DNA of 36,122 bases from an uncultured Erysipelotrichaceae bacterium. Lineage in GTDB: Bacteria; Bacillota_I; Bacilli_A; RF39; UBA660. The notes under the pieces were generated by a model, which did not search any database, was not told the DNA's origin, and saw only the letters and a list, made by a program, of their open reading frames with translations. The first letter of the stretch is position 1, and each line of letters begins with the position of its first letter. The position numbers and the translations under genes are program-made. Shown piece by piece: positions 14,272-22,745 of the stretch. The stretch lies in assembly GCA_902783895.1 (NCBI GenBank), contig CACZST010000004.1, positions 1 through 36,122 on the forward strand. Reading direction: 5' to 3'.

Positions 14272-15345
14272 AATTAAATCTTTAAAATCCTTCTCATTAA
14301 GCTCATATTTATAAGCAACACCTGAGTTTAAAATAATAAACATACATTTTGAATTAGGCTTAACTTCATAACAAATTATTGGACTATGAAGTTCTTCTTC
14401 TATATCTACAAGTTCATTAAAACTTTTAACCTTAATCACATCATAATTTTTTAAAACAGGTGCACTTTTTGTCTCTGCAATTATATCTCCATACTCTTTC
14501 ATAATTTTATTAAATGTAATTAAATATTCTGATTTCTTAGTAAGAACTAATAATTTCCTACCAGTCATTACAAATATTATTACAGCAAGTATCATAATAA
14601 TTATACCTAATGAAAGTTGTGTAATATCAACATAATTATCATCATAAGTTTCATAAATAACCTGTTTCCCCTCATCAGTATAATCAGGACTAATAGAAAT
14701 AGTTTGTTTTAAAAGAGGAATTTTTAAGCTAATTTTATCTGTTTCATTAAGATTTTTTTCTTCATCGCCAGCAAGACCTGCATTAATATTAACATTCATA
14801 GTTAAATCAATCCTCGCATCAACTGAAAGTCCAAATTCTTCTTTAAAATTTTTCATTAAATCATTATATGTATTATAATCTAATGACACTGGCTTACTAA
14901 TACTAAAAGTACTTCCCGTTCCTTTAATTCGTTCAGAAGTAAAAATAGGATAAGATTTAGACCAAATTTGAGTACTTTCACCATTGTCATCATAAGTACC
15001 TAACACAGTCGCAACAATTGAGTAATTATAAGTATAATCTAATCTTTTCGTACTGTTAAACTTATAATTACCAGTCACATCAATATGATCAATAATTGAT
15101 GAAATATACTGCTTATTCATTCCTAAATATTCACTTGTAAAAAAGCTATTATCCTTTAAATAAACCTTATAATCCATACTTGCATCAGAATTATATGAAT
15201 AAAGTTCCTTTTTATCAACCATATCTGGATTCATTCCCTCGTAAGCTAAAACAAATCCACCAATAAATAAAAATAATACACCAACAATAAGCAAAACATT
15301 TGCCCATTGTCTCATAATCGTTTTATTTTCTTCTTTCTTTTTCAT
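14263..15345 (-). CDS. DUF5305-like membrane protein
   Basis: A 360-residue protein with an N-terminal membrane helix (about 14-34), an extracellular domain of about 200 residues, a second helix at about 240-262 (LSLGIIIMILAVIIFVMTG) and a cytosolic tail of about 95 residues. The middle domain matches what I remember of DUF5305: YNYSIVATVLGTYD, then IWSKSYPIF, LDYNTYNDLMKNF and the VTMNVNINAGLAG-like strand. This family is often encoded next to ER-type signal peptidases, as it is here, 17 bases after sipW in one operon. It may assist secretion or fibre assembly, which is inference. The ATG lies behind AAAGGGGTA. Family name from memory. Confidence 0.7.
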   Translation of the reverse strand: MKKKEENKTIMRQWANVLLIVGVLFLFIGGFVLAYEGMNPDMVDKKELYSYNSDASMDYKVYLKDNSFFTSEYLGMNKQYISSIIDHIDVTGNYKFNSTKRLDYTYNYSIVATVLGTYDDNGESTQIWSKSYPIFTSERIKGTGSTFSISKPVSLDYNTYNDLMKNFKEEFGLSVDARIDLTMNVNINAGLAGDEEKNLNETDKISLKIPLLKQTISISPDYTDEGKQVIYETYDDNYVDITQLSLGIIIMILAVIIFVMTGRKLLVLTKKSEYLITFNKIMKEYGDIIAETKSAPVLKNYDVIKVKSFNELVDIEEELHSPIICYEVKPNSKCMFIILNSGVAYKYELNEKDFKDLIRE

Positions 15346-15362
15346 TTTAAAATACCCCTTTC

Positions 15363-16502
15363 TTATGAAACACTATCAGAAAGCCATACAGATGGAAAAC
15401 CAATATATGGCACATAAAATGACACCGTTCCTTTAATATCTTCCAAACTAACTTTATCAAAATCAGGCGCATTATTATGATCACCTTTTGTTTCAAATTC
15501 TATATTTCCATTATTATTTATAACTTTATTAATCCTATGAACCACAAACTTAGATCCCGAAACAAAACAAATAATATCTCCTTTTTTTAAATTCTTTTTT
15601 TCTTCGGTTGAAAGTTTTTTTAAAATAACCGCATCACCTCTACTAAAAGTTGGAACCATACTTCCAGACATAATAGCTATCGGTTGATATTTAAATCCTC
15701 CCATCACAAATGCTACTAAAACTGAAGCAATTAAAAATATAGGAATATATGATTTTAATCCATATGACTTCATCTCACGTCTAGAAAGTCTTTCAGTTTT
15801 TAAAGTATCCACATAATTTATATATACATAAGTAATAAGTGGTAACATAATTCCAATAAAAGAACTTAAAAACCAATTTAAATGTGGCACAATCGGAACC
15901 ACAAAAGGTAAAGCAGTCATAAATAATCTATATATAATTGAACCTTTAAGCCCAACTTTATAGGCCAAATATGTCAAAATTAAGCTTTCTAAAATTCCAG
16001 GAATTATAACTGAAAACACATATGTAAATCCCTTTTCAATTCCAGTAAAATTACTTAAAAAACTATTAAAATTTAAATTAATTACAAAAAACAAAATAGT
16101 TATTAAAATAAAATTTAATTTTTTCTTATAATTAGTTTTTAAAAGTTCATATCTAACAACTTCTTGCATCACTGCCACTAAGACAAATGACCATAAATTT
16201 TTAAGAATACTTAAGAAATCTTTAGCGTAAGGTGTAACCTCAAAACCAAATATAAGTCCAGAAAGAAAGTAAATTATTACATATAAAATCAAAACAATAA
16301 GTAAACTTTGAAGTTTACTCCTCTCTCCCCGTACTCGCAAACTAGAATTTCTAAAAAGTAAAATAGAAAACCCAGCCATTGATATCCATAAAAAAGGATT
16401 AATAATTTCGTTAAAATAATTAAACTGACCAACATTTAATAAAAAAGTAGTCATAACAAAATAAAAAATTAATAAACCATAAACTATTAAATTACTTTTC
16501 AT
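15363..16502 (-). CDS. sipW: SipW-type (ER-type) signal peptidase I with an N-terminal membrane domain
   Basis: Signal peptidase I cuts signal peptides on the outer membrane face; the SipW subtype matures TasA in Bacillus. The C-terminal 130 residues are the S26 peptidase: Ser281 in IMSGSMVPTF, RGDAVI, His322 in FVVHRI (His instead of the usual bacterial Lys marks the ER type), and TKGDHNNAPD. At 379 residues it is about twice the usual SipW length. The extra N-terminal part (about 1-230) has around seven membrane helices; its QEVVRYELL stretch faintly recalls the first motif of CPBP-type membrane proteases but lacks a clear EExxxR. The ATG lies behind GGAGAG, with its own promoter. It precedes the DUF5305-like gene and follows a TasA-like gene, its likely substrate. 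Confidence 0.88.
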   Translation of the reverse strand: MKSNLIVYGLLIFYFVMTTFLLNVGQFNYFNEIINPFLWISMAGFSILLFRNSSLRVRGERSKLQSLLIVLILYVIIYFLSGLIFGFEVTPYAKDFLSILKNLWSFVLVAVMQEVVRYELLKTNYKKKLNFILITILFFVINLNFNSFLSNFTGIEKGFTYVFSVIIPGILESLILTYLAYKVGLKGSIIYRLFMTALPFVVPIVPHLNWFLSSFIGIMLPLITYVYINYVDTLKTERLSRREMKSYGLKSYIPIFLIASVLVAFVMGGFKYQPIAIMSGSMVPTFSRGDAVILKKLSTEEKKNLKKGDIICFVSGSKFVVHRINKVINNNGNIEFETKGDHNNAPDFDKVSLEDIKGTVSFYVPYIGFPSVWLSDSVS

Positions 16503-16524
16503 GAAACTCTCCTACTATAAAATA

Positions 16525-16553
16525 AGTATAACATATCTAAAAATTAATAACAA
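16525..16553 (-). promoter_or_regulatory. Promoter of sipW and the DUF5305-like gene
   Basis: On the minus strand: TTGTTA (16548-16553), 17-base spacer ending TGT, TATACT (16525-16530), an extended -10 promoter. Confidence 0.75.
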
Positions 16554-16577
16554 GAAAAAAACTGAGTAAAACTCAGT
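16554..16577 (-). terminator. Terminator of the TasA-like gene at 16579-17085
   Basis: On the minus strand ACTGAGT pairs perfectly with ACTCAGT around a 3-base loop, followed by TTTTTTC, one base after the stop codon. Confidence 0.85.
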
Positions 16578-16578
16578 A

Positions 16579-17085
16579 TTATGATTGAACATAATCTAAA
16601 GTAATTGTTCCTGTTTTAGAAAGTCCACCTGGTTGTGTAGTTACAGCATTATTATAAGATACAGTAACAGTAAATGTTGTCTCATCACCTGCAGGAAGTA
16701 TAGAATCTTTATCTAAACCATTAACAGTATAAACAATCGCATCAGTCGCATTATTTTCACCAAAATTAGTTGTATAATTTTCTAATTTAGCATTTAAATC
16801 ACCACTATTTTCAACAGTAACTGTATATGTGATTGAATCACCAGGAGCAGTTAAATTAGTAGTAAATGAAGCTGTTGAACTACCATCGGCATTAGCACTG
16901 ACATTTTGAGCACCACCTGTTGGTGTTCCGGCAACTATTGACTTAATGTGAACATCCCAATTTGAATTAATATTAGCAGTTCCATTAATTGTAAGTTGTT
17001 GAGCAAACGCAGCATAACCAACAGCCATAACAAATACTACCGCAAGTAAAGCACCAATTAACGCATTTTTATGTCTTGAATCCAT
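16579..17085 (-). CDS. TasA/CalY-like secreted fibre-type protein
   Basis: A 168-residue secreted protein. The signal peptide (about 1-26) has the SipW-substrate pattern with VGYAAFAQQLTINGTANI. The mature part is a Thr, Asn and Ser-rich beta domain with LTAPGDSITYTVTVENSGDL and AKLENY, the same landmarks as the TasA-like protein at 5866-6351, and a final TITLDYVQS strand. It is acidic and has almost no Lys in the mature part, as expected for an abundant exported protein. I chose the ATG at 17083-17085 because of the GAGGAGG site 8 bases upstream; the longer frame adds 30 residues with no site. It has its own promoter and terminator. In Bacillus, TasA forms biofilm fibres; fibre formation here is inference. 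Confidence 0.87.
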   Translation of the reverse strand: MDSRHKNALIGALLAVVFVMAVGYAAFAQQLTINGTANINSNWDVHIKSIVAGTPTGGAQNVSANADGSSTASFTTNLTAPGDSITYTVTVENSGDLNAKLENYTTNFGENNATDAIVYTVNGLDKDSILPAGDETTFTVTVSYNNAVTTQPGGLSKTGTITLDYVQS

Positions 17086-17125
17086 ATCTAAATCCTCCTC
17101 TATAGTAAATATCTTACCTAAAAAT

Positions 17126-17154
17126 AATATATCACATTTTAAAAGCACCCGCAA
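17126..17154 (-). promoter_or_regulatory. Promoter of the TasA-like gene at 16579-17085
   Basis: On the minus strand: TTGCGG (17149-17154), 17-base spacer, TATATT (17126-17131). The transcript would have a leader of about 35 bases with a strong GAGGAGG. Confidence 0.55.
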
Positions 17155-17178
17155 GTAGTATAAATATTTTTTCATAAA

Positions 17179-17206
17179 TAAAAAACATTAAAATGAATAA
17201 TGTTTT
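17179..17206 (-). terminator. Terminator of yqeG
   Basis: On the minus strand AAAACATTA pairs with TAATGTTTT (7-base loop), followed by TTATTT. The stem spans the yqeG stop codon. Confidence 0.65.
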
Positions 17207-17730
17207 TTTCTATACTGAAATCCTTCTTTTTTAAGCATAATACTAGCTGGAACTTGAATCATAGAAACAACAGTTCCCTTAAAATTAAAACTTTCATCTG
17301 GGATATGATCAACTAAAACTTTTTTCATTCCATTTCTTCCAGCAAATAACATATCACATAAAATTGAATCACCAATAAACATTGTTTGTGATGTTTCAAA
17401 ATTCTCACCAAATATATCTTTAATCATTTTAAATTTCTTATTACTTGGCTTAAATGCAGATGGCACATATTCAACTTCAAGAACTTCTGCAACTGGTCTA
17501 ACCCTTGAATCCTTTCCATTTGAATAAAGTGCAACCCTCATACCTAAATTTTTAATTCCATTAAAAAGAGTAACATGATTTTCATTCACATCAATATTAT
17601 CAAAAGGTAAAAAAGTACTATCAACATCAAATAAAGCATATCTTATACCTTCATCATAAAATCTTTCATAATCAATATCAAAAACTGTCTCCTCATAACA
17701 ATCAGGCATCATTTGTTTAACTATATTCAT
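17188..17730 (-). CDS. yqeG: YqeG-family HAD phosphatase
   Basis: A 180-residue HAD subfamily IIIA phosphatase related to the yeast phosphatidylglycerophosphatase Gep4; a role in phospholipid synthesis is likely but unproven for bacterial YqeG. The HAD motifs are visible: DVDST (motif I nucleophile Asp, about residue 35), SNG (motif II), KPSNKKF (motif III Lys) and GDSILCDMLFAGRNG (motif IV). The N-terminal MMPDCYEETVFDIDYERFYDEGIRYALFD matches the family. The ATG lies behind a GGGGGA site, and the gene has its own promoter and terminator. In many Bacilli yqeG leads a yqeG-yqeH cluster, which is absent here. Confidence 0.92.
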   Translation of the reverse strand: MNIVKQMMPDCYEETVFDIDYERFYDEGIRYALFDVDSTFLPFDNIDVNENHVTLFNGIKNLGMRVALYSNGKDSRVRPVAEVLEVEYVPSAFKPSNKKFKMIKDIFGENFETSQTMFIGDSILCDMLFAGRNGMKKVLVDHIPDESFNFKGTVVSMIQVPASIMLKKEGFQYRKKHYSF

Positions 17731-17757
17731 ATAAAATCCCCCTTTTTTGGTTATTTT

Positions 17758-17785
17758 ATTATATATTTTTTTTCATATTTGTCAA
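17758..17785 (-). promoter_or_regulatory. Promoter of yqeG
   Basis: On the minus strand: perfect TTGACA (17780-17785), 16-base spacer, perfect TATAAT (17758-17763). Confidence 0.8.
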
Positions 17786-17842
17786 ATTCTAACAATAAGA
17801 AGATAGTGTAAAATATAATTAATTTATAATAATATTTTGAGT

Positions 17843-17882
17843 ATAAAATAAAAACTATCACTTCTTTCAAAGGAATAGTTTC
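17843..17882 (-). terminator. Terminator of the surface protein gene at 17934-19070
   Basis: On the minus strand AAACTAT pairs with ATAGTTT over an imperfect inner stem (CTTT with AAAG), followed by TTATTTTAT. A second hairpin without a T tail (ATAGATAA, about 17893-17914) lies just upstream. Together they account for most of the 203-base gap. Confidence 0.55.
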
Positions 17883-17933
17883 TCTATATAGATAAACATT
17901 ATTATCTATTAATATTTACATAAATAAATTTTA

Positions 17934-19070
17934 TTATTTTCTTGTTGTTCTTCTCATTATCAGAGCTGACCCAGTTACACAAGCTATTCCAAGCCCAGCT
18001 ATTATTATCGAACCAAAAGCAGATGTTGATGGTACTTCTACTATTTGTCCATTATCTACTTTTACTTCATCTTTATTATTATTTTCTTCATCCTTTGGTT
18101 CTTCTACATATTTTAAAACTTTATATGGATTTGTTTCTGTACCTTCCCCATTTAATGTAGTTTCAAAAGATAAATAGAATGTGGGACGAACACCAAGGCC
18201 TCCATTCACGCTATAGTCAGTGTACAATTTACCGACTTCGTCTACAGAATACACGAAGATTGCATTAAAAACAGTGCTCAAAGGCGAAATTGTCCATAAC
18301 GCATTATTTGAATACAAATAATTATGTGCACTACTATTATTATAGCATGACTCTTTTCCTCCTAAATATTTCTCTTCATAATCACTTACACTCATGCATT
18401 CACTATTTGTGGATGCTTTAACATAATCTGTCGCATTCATCAAAGCTATTTTGCCCTTCCACTTATATACTGACTCTTCTTTTATACTTTCTGATAAATT
18501 TGTTTGATTCCAAGCGGTTGGTCCAACATTCCATGTTTTTTCTGCTATTAAACTTTTTACATCATCACTTAAACTATTATAAAAATCATTATTTAAATAT
18601 GTATTAAGTGTCGCTTCTTTTTCTGGTAATTTTTTTAAAGTTCCATTTAATTCCCTTGGCATTTTATCAACATTATTTCCATTTTTATCAAGTGTCGTTG
18701 TATTGCTTCCCCATGATGTACACCCATATGAACCATATGAGCATGTACAGAAATCTTCGCTATTTGTTGAATATCTTCCCTCTGCTTCATCCCAAGCCAT
18801 ATCTCCAATACTATCTTGTTTAATAACCTTTATAGTTCCATCTTTTTCTAATGATATTATTCTATATAAATCATCACCTAATTTAATATAGTTATTTGGA
18901 TTGCCACCCCTATAAATATATCTTCCATCTATAGTTGAATCCACATAAAGTCCATCTCCTGTTGTTACTACATTTTTCTTTAGTATATCTGCAGTTTTCT
19001 CCATTGCTTTTACTGGATAAAAAGATATACTTAAAAGAATTACTGTTAGTATTAAAAATAACTTTTTCAT
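17934..19070 (-). CDS. Secreted surface protein with a VPSTS C-terminal anchor
   Basis: A 378-residue protein with a signal peptide (MKKLFLILTVILLSISFYPVKA), a long extracellular domain, a short acidic linker and a C-terminal anchor. The anchor reads QIVEVPSTSAFGSI, then a hydrophobic helix, then RRTTRK, the layout of a sortase sorting signal with VPSTS in place of LPXTG. The domain starts DGRYIYRGGNPNNYIKLGDDL, DGTIKVI, continues through YLNNDFYNSLSDDVKSLI and KGKIALMNATDYVKAS, and ends GVRPTFYLS then ETNPYKVL. It resembles DUF6273-type domains from memory. The protein at 34603-36066 and part of the prepilin-like protein share this layout. The ATG lies behind GAGAGGA, downstream of a 21-base poly(T) element that may control it. 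Confidence 0.82.
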   Translation of the reverse strand: MKKLFLILTVILLSISFYPVKAMEKTADILKKNVVTTGDGLYVDSTIDGRYIYRGGNPNNYIKLGDDLYRIISLEKDGTIKVIKQDSIGDMAWDEAEGRYSTNSEDFCTCSYGSYGCTSWGSNTTTLDKNGNNVDKMPRELNGTLKKLPEKEATLNTYLNNDFYNSLSDDVKSLIAEKTWNVGPTAWNQTNLSESIKEESVYKWKGKIALMNATDYVKASTNSECMSVSDYEEKYLGGKESCYNNSSAHNYLYSNNALWTISPLSTVFNAIFVYSVDEVGKLYTDYSVNGGLGVRPTFYLSFETTLNGEGTETNPYKVLKYVEEPKDEENNNKDEVKVDNGQIVEVPSTSAFGSIIIAGLGIACVTGSALIMRRTTRK

Positions 19071-19086
19071 ATATTTAATCCTCTCC

Positions 19087-19129
19087 TATCTTACAATACC
19101 AGTTTATCAAAAAAAAAAAAAAAAAAAAA
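19087..19129 (-). repeat. Homopolymer-linked promoter repeat, copy 1
   Basis: On the minus strand a run of 21 T (19109-19129) is followed by a 22-base block (19087-19108) that begins GATAAACTGG and contains TATTGT with an upstream TGG, a possible extended -10. The same 22 bases joined to at least 18 T lie before the surface gene at 34603-36066 (copy at 36083-36122). With a 17-base spacer the -35 would fall inside the T run. Slippage of such a run could change expression; this is inference. Confidence 0.75.
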
Positions 19130-19190
19130 CAAGTAATATTTTTGTTGAATAACTTTAGAAAAAAACATATAAAAAATGAAATATAAAACC

Positions 19191-20072
19191 TTATCGTTTA
19201 TTAATTTCATCTTCTATATATTTTAAAACTTCATCTTCAGTTTTTGAAAAATCATCATAATTAGTTTTAAACCATTTTAAATTCATTTTATTTCTAAACC
19301 AAGTAAATTGCCTCTTCGCATACCTTCTTGTATGACTCTTAATAAGTTCTAAAGCATCATCCAAAGAAATATTACCATCAAAATATTCAAAAAGTTCCCT
19401 ATATCCAATCGGTGTCATTACTGCCTTACTTCTAATACCTAATTCATATAATCTTTTAGCTTCATCCAAAAGACCTAAATCAACCATTTTATCTACCCTT
19501 TTATTAATTTTATAATGTAAAACATCTCTATCTGCTTCTAAACCAATAAAAATTGTATCATATAATAATTTACTTGTTTTTTCCTTTTCACTATAAGGTT
19601 TATTATTCTCCTTATAATAATTTAAAGCACTTATAACTCTAACTCTGTTATTTAAATGAATACTAGTTTTAGGATCAACTTCTAAAAGCATTTTATAAAG
19701 TTCATCATTACTTACACCTTCATAAGTATCATCAGATCTTTCATCAAATTTATAATCATACAAACAAGCATTAATATAAAGTCCGGTTCCTCCAACTAAA
19801 ATAGGAATCTTACCTCTTGATGTAATATCATCGATTAATTTTCTCGCATCATTTTGAAAATCAAAAACTGTATAATCTTCTCTAATATCTTTAGTATCAA
19901 ATAAATGATGAACAACACCTTCAGTATCTTCTATTTTATTAGTTGCAATCTCCAAGCCTTTATAAACTTGGGTACTGTCAGCATTTATAATTTCACCATT
20001 TAATTTCTTAGCTAAAAATATTCCTAAATCAGATTTACCTGTTGCCGTAGGACCAGCTATAACAATAACCAT
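19191..20072 (-). CDS. miaA: tRNA dimethylallyltransferase
   Basis: MiaA transfers dimethylallyl from its pyrophosphate to N6 of A37 in tRNAs reading UNN codons. The 293-residue protein has the P-loop GPTATGKS (7-14), the substrate motif INADSTQVYKGLEIATNK, VGGTGLYINA, and the late RRYAKRQFTWFRN, all in the usual order and length. It lies 8 bases after queA at the end of the ruvA-tdk-ruvB-queA-miaA operon, with a ribosome binding site (GGTAGGTGG) formed at the queA stop. No terminator hairpin is clear between it and the poly(T) element of the next gene. Confidence 0.96.
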   Translation of the reverse strand: MVIVIAGPTATGKSDLGIFLAKKLNGEIINADSTQVYKGLEIATNKIEDTEGVVHHLFDTKDIREDYTVFDFQNDARKLIDDITSRGKIPILVGGTGLYINACLYDYKFDERSDDTYEGVSNDELYKMLLEVDPKTSIHLNNRVRVISALNYYKENNKPYSEKEKTSKLLYDTIFIGLEADRDVLHYKINKRVDKMVDLGLLDEAKRLYELGIRSKAVMTPIGYRELFEYFDGNISLDDALELIKSHTRRYAKRQFTWFRNKMNLKWFKTNYDDFSKTEDEVLKYIEDEINKR

Positions 20073-20080
20073 TCTACCAC

Positions 20081-21103
20081 CTACCTTATAAACATCGCAT
20101 CACCAAATGAGAAAAATCTATATCCATTTGCGATTGCTTCCTTATAAGCATTTAAAATATTTTCTCTTGTTGCAAGTGCACTTACAAGCATAACAAGTGT
20201 CGACTTTGGTAAATGAAAATTAGTAATCAAAGCAGAAACCGCTTTAAATTCATAACCTGGATAAATGAATATATCAGTAAAACCAGAGCAAGCTTTAAAT
20301 TCACCATACAAATTAGCTACTGTCTCTAAAGTTCTTGTTGAAGTTGTTCCTACACTAATAATTTTATGACCAGATTTTTTAGTATCATTTAATATCTTAG
20401 CAGTTTCCTCATCCATAACATAAAATTCACTATGCATCTTATGTTTAGTAACATCAGTCACAGAAACTGGTCTAAACGTTCCAAGCCCCACATGAAGTGT
20501 AATATAAACAACATTAATTCCTTTTTGTGAAGCTTTCTCTAATAATTCTTTTGTAAAATGTAAACCAGCAGTTGGTGCGGCCGCACTTCCAATATTTTTC
20601 GCATATACTGTTTGATATCTATCTTTTTCTTCTAACTTTTCATGAATGTAAGGAGGCAAAGGCATTTCTCCAAGTTCATCAAGAATTTCATATAAAATAC
20701 CCTTATATATTAATTTAAATTCCCTAATACCATCTTCACCAGTAGAAACGCACTCAGCTTTTAATTTATCACCAAATTTAACTATAGTTCCAACTTTAAT
20801 TCTCTTAGCTGGTTTAGCTAAACATTGCCATACATCCCCACCTTTTTCCTTCAAAAGTAAAACCTCTATAACTGCCCCAGTATCCTCTTTAACACCATAA
20901 AGTCTAGCAGGAATAACTTTTGTATCATTTAAAACTAAAGTATCTCCTTTTTCCATATAATCTAAAACATCATAAAAATGTTTATGCGAAATTTCCCCAG
21001 TTTCTTTATCAAGAACGAGCAACTTTGAAGCATCCCTTTTCTCAAGTGGTGTTTGCGCAATCAGTTCCTCTGGTAAATCAAAATCAAAATCTTCAATATT
21101 CAT
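20081..21103 (-). CDS. queA: S-adenosylmethionine:tRNA ribosyltransferase-isomerase
   Basis: QueA moves the ribosyl part of SAM onto 7-aminomethyl-7-deazaguanine in tRNA to give epoxyqueuosine. The 340-residue protein shows [85 protein letters not shown] and [16 protein letters not shown], all hallmarks of the family at full length. The ATG lies behind AGAGGTGA, 11 bases after ruvB. The rest of the queuosine pathway is not in the window. Confidence 0.97.
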   Translation of the reverse strand: MNIEDFDFDLPEELIAQTPLEKRDASKLLVLDKETGEISHKHFYDVLDYMEKGDTLVLNDTKVIPARLYGVKEDTGAVIEVLLLKEKGGDVWQCLAKPAKRIKVGTIVKFGDKLKAECVSTGEDGIREFKLIYKGILYEILDELGEMPLPPYIHEKLEEKDRYQTVYAKNIGSAAAPTAGLHFTKELLEKASQKGINVVYITLHVGLGTFRPVSVTDVTKHKMHSEFYVMDEETAKILNDTKKSGHKIISVGTTSTRTLETVANLYGEFKACSGFTDIFIYPGYEFKAVSALITNFHLPKSTLVMLVSALATRENILNAYKEAIANGYRFFSFGDAMFIR

Positions 21104-21114
21104 CTTATCACCTC

Positions 21115-22122
21115 TTAAAATAATGTATCATTATGTTTTTTATGTAAATGTTCATATGCTTTTTCCGTAACCATTCTACCCCTAGTTGTTCTTTTTAAAA
21201 AACCATTTTGTAATAAATAAGGTTCATAAACATCTTCAATAGTTGAAGACTCTTCACCAATTGATGAAGCCAAAGCATCAATTCCAACAGGACCACCATT
21301 AAATTTTTCAATAATAGCATTAAGTAAATTGTAATCTGTTGCATCAAGCCCAAAATCATCAACCTTAAGTTTATCTAAAGCAAGTTTAGTAACATCTAAA
21401 TCAATATGACCCTTACCCATAACTAAAGCATAATCACGAACCCTTTTAAAAATCCTATTAGCAATTCTCGGTGTTCCCCTACTTCTTCTCGCAAGTTCTA
21501 AGGCTGCATCATCATCAATCGGACTTTCTAAAACCCTACTTGTTCTTAAAACAATATCCTTAAGTTCATCTTCAGTATAAAAATTAAGTCTTGAGACAAT
21601 ACCAAATCTGTCTCTTAAAGGACCAGTTAAATCACCAGCTCTTGTTGTTGCCCCAACTAAAGTAAAATGAGGTAAGTCAATTGTTATACTTCTACTAGAA
21701 GCATCACTACCAACAATAATATCTAATTTAAAATCCTCCATTGCTGAATAAAGTATTTCCTCAATAAATCTAGGTATTCTGTGAATCTCATCAATAAATA
21801 AAACATCACCCGGTTCCAAAGTAGAAAGAACCGCCGCTAAATCACCACTTTTTTCAATAGCCGGACCACTTGTTGTTTTTATATTACTTCCCATCTCGTT
21901 AGCAATAATAAAAGCCATAGTTGTTTTACCAAGACCAGGAGGCCCATAAAGTAAAACATGATCCAAAGATTCCATACGCATTCTAGCAGCCTTCATAAAA
22001 ATACCTAAATTTTCCTTAAGTTCACCTTGACCAACATAATCATCCAAAGTTATCGGTCTTAAAGTCACTTCATCTTTTCTATCCTCATTAAGTTCTTCAT
22101 TACTAACAACTCTCTCATCCAT
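21115..22122 (-). CDS. ruvB: Holliday junction branch migration ATPase RuvB
   Basis: RuvB is the hexameric motor that, with RuvA, drives branch migration of Holliday junctions. The 335-residue protein has [12 protein letters not shown], Walker [10 protein letters not shown], Walker B FIDEIHR, sensor and arginine-finger segments ([19 protein letters not shown]) and the C-terminal winged helix ending [20 protein letters not shown] use the ATG at 22120-22122, since GAGGTGA lies 6 bases upstream; the frame's earlier GTG falls within that site. The site overlaps the tdk stop. Unusually, ruvA and ruvB are separated by tdk. Confidence 0.97.
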   Translation of the reverse strand: MDERVVSNEELNEDRKDEVTLRPITLDDYVGQGELKENLGIFMKAARMRMESLDHVLLYGPPGLGKTTMAFIIANEMGSNIKTTSGPAIEKSGDLAAVLSTLEPGDVLFIDEIHRIPRFIEEILYSAMEDFKLDIIVGSDASSRSITIDLPHFTLVGATTRAGDLTGPLRDRFGIVSRLNFYTEDELKDIVLRTSRVLESPIDDDAALELARRSRGTPRIANRIFKRVRDYALVMGKGHIDLDVTKLALDKLKVDDFGLDATDYNLLNAIIEKFNGGPVGIDALASSIGEESSTIEDVYEPYLLQNGFLKRTTRGRMVTEKAYEHLHKKHNDTLF

Positions 22123-22127
22123 GCTTA

Positions 22128-22736
22128 TCACCTCAACTTTTCCTTAAAATCTTTAAAATTTATTTTTTTAACCTTCTCTAAATAACAATTACCACATAAA
22201 GGTACATATAAAACATCATCCGCACCATCAATAACAATCTCTTCACCAAAGTTTACAAATTCATTATTAACTTTTCTTACACTAATTCTAGCAATCCTAC
22301 CACAACTACATAATGTTTCTAATTCTAAAAGTTCATCCGCAAGCTCTAAAAGTCTCATACTTCCCTCAAAAGATTCATTTAAAAAATTCACCCTAAGTCC
22401 ATAACAAATAACTGGAATATCATATATTTTACAAATCATATACAAATCATCTATTTGTTTTCTACTTAAAAATTGAGCTTCATCAATTAAAACAGCATAT
22501 AAACCTTCTAGCTTACCTCTTAAAATATAAGGGATATTATCCTCTTTATCAATTAAAATGTCAACTTTACGTTTAAGACCAATCCTTGATGAAATATAAT
22601 CATCATCCTTAGTATCAATTTTCGGTTTCATTACTAATACCTTAAACCCATTTTCCTCACAGTTATAAGCTGTTCGCATTAAATCAATACTTTTACCCGC
22701 ATTCATTGCTGCATACTTAAAATGTAATTTTGCCAT
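22128..22736 (-). CDS. tdk: Thymidine kinase
   Basis: Thymidine kinase phosphorylates thymidine (and deoxyuridine) with ATP in nucleotide salvage. The 202-residue protein is a bacterial type II enzyme: P-loop AAMNAGKS (9-16), the DEAQF motif (FLSRKQIDD follows), the lasso region ending near YGLRVNF, and structural zinc Cys pairs (CSCG and CGNC). It is inserted between ruvA and ruvB, 9 bases after ruvA. Ribosome binding site AAGGTGG with ATG start. Confidence 0.95.
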   Translation of the reverse strand: MAKLHFKYAAMNAGKSIDLMRTAYNCEENGFKVLVMKPKIDTKDDDYISSRIGLKRKVDILIDKEDNIPYILRGKLEGLYAVLIDEAQFLSRKQIDDLYMICKIYDIPVICYGLRVNFLNESFEGSMRLLELADELLELETLCSCGRIARISVRKVNNEFVNFGEEIVIDGADDVLYVPLCGNCYLEKVKKINFKDFKEKLR

Positions 22737-22745
22737 AATACCACC

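Noticed and set aside
17086-17175. Thirty-residue N-terminal extension of the TasA-like protein
   Set aside because: It runs through the predicted promoter and destroys the signal peptide; GAGGAGG supports the ATG at 17085.
17942-18891. Three plus-strand open frames inside the VPSTS surface gene
   Set aside because: The minus-strand gene has a signal peptide, a conserved domain and an anchor; the plus frames are low-complexity shadows.
19109-19129. Poly(T) run as the tail of a miaA terminator
   Set aside because: No stem-loop precedes it, and the same run with the same 22-base block occurs before an unrelated gene.
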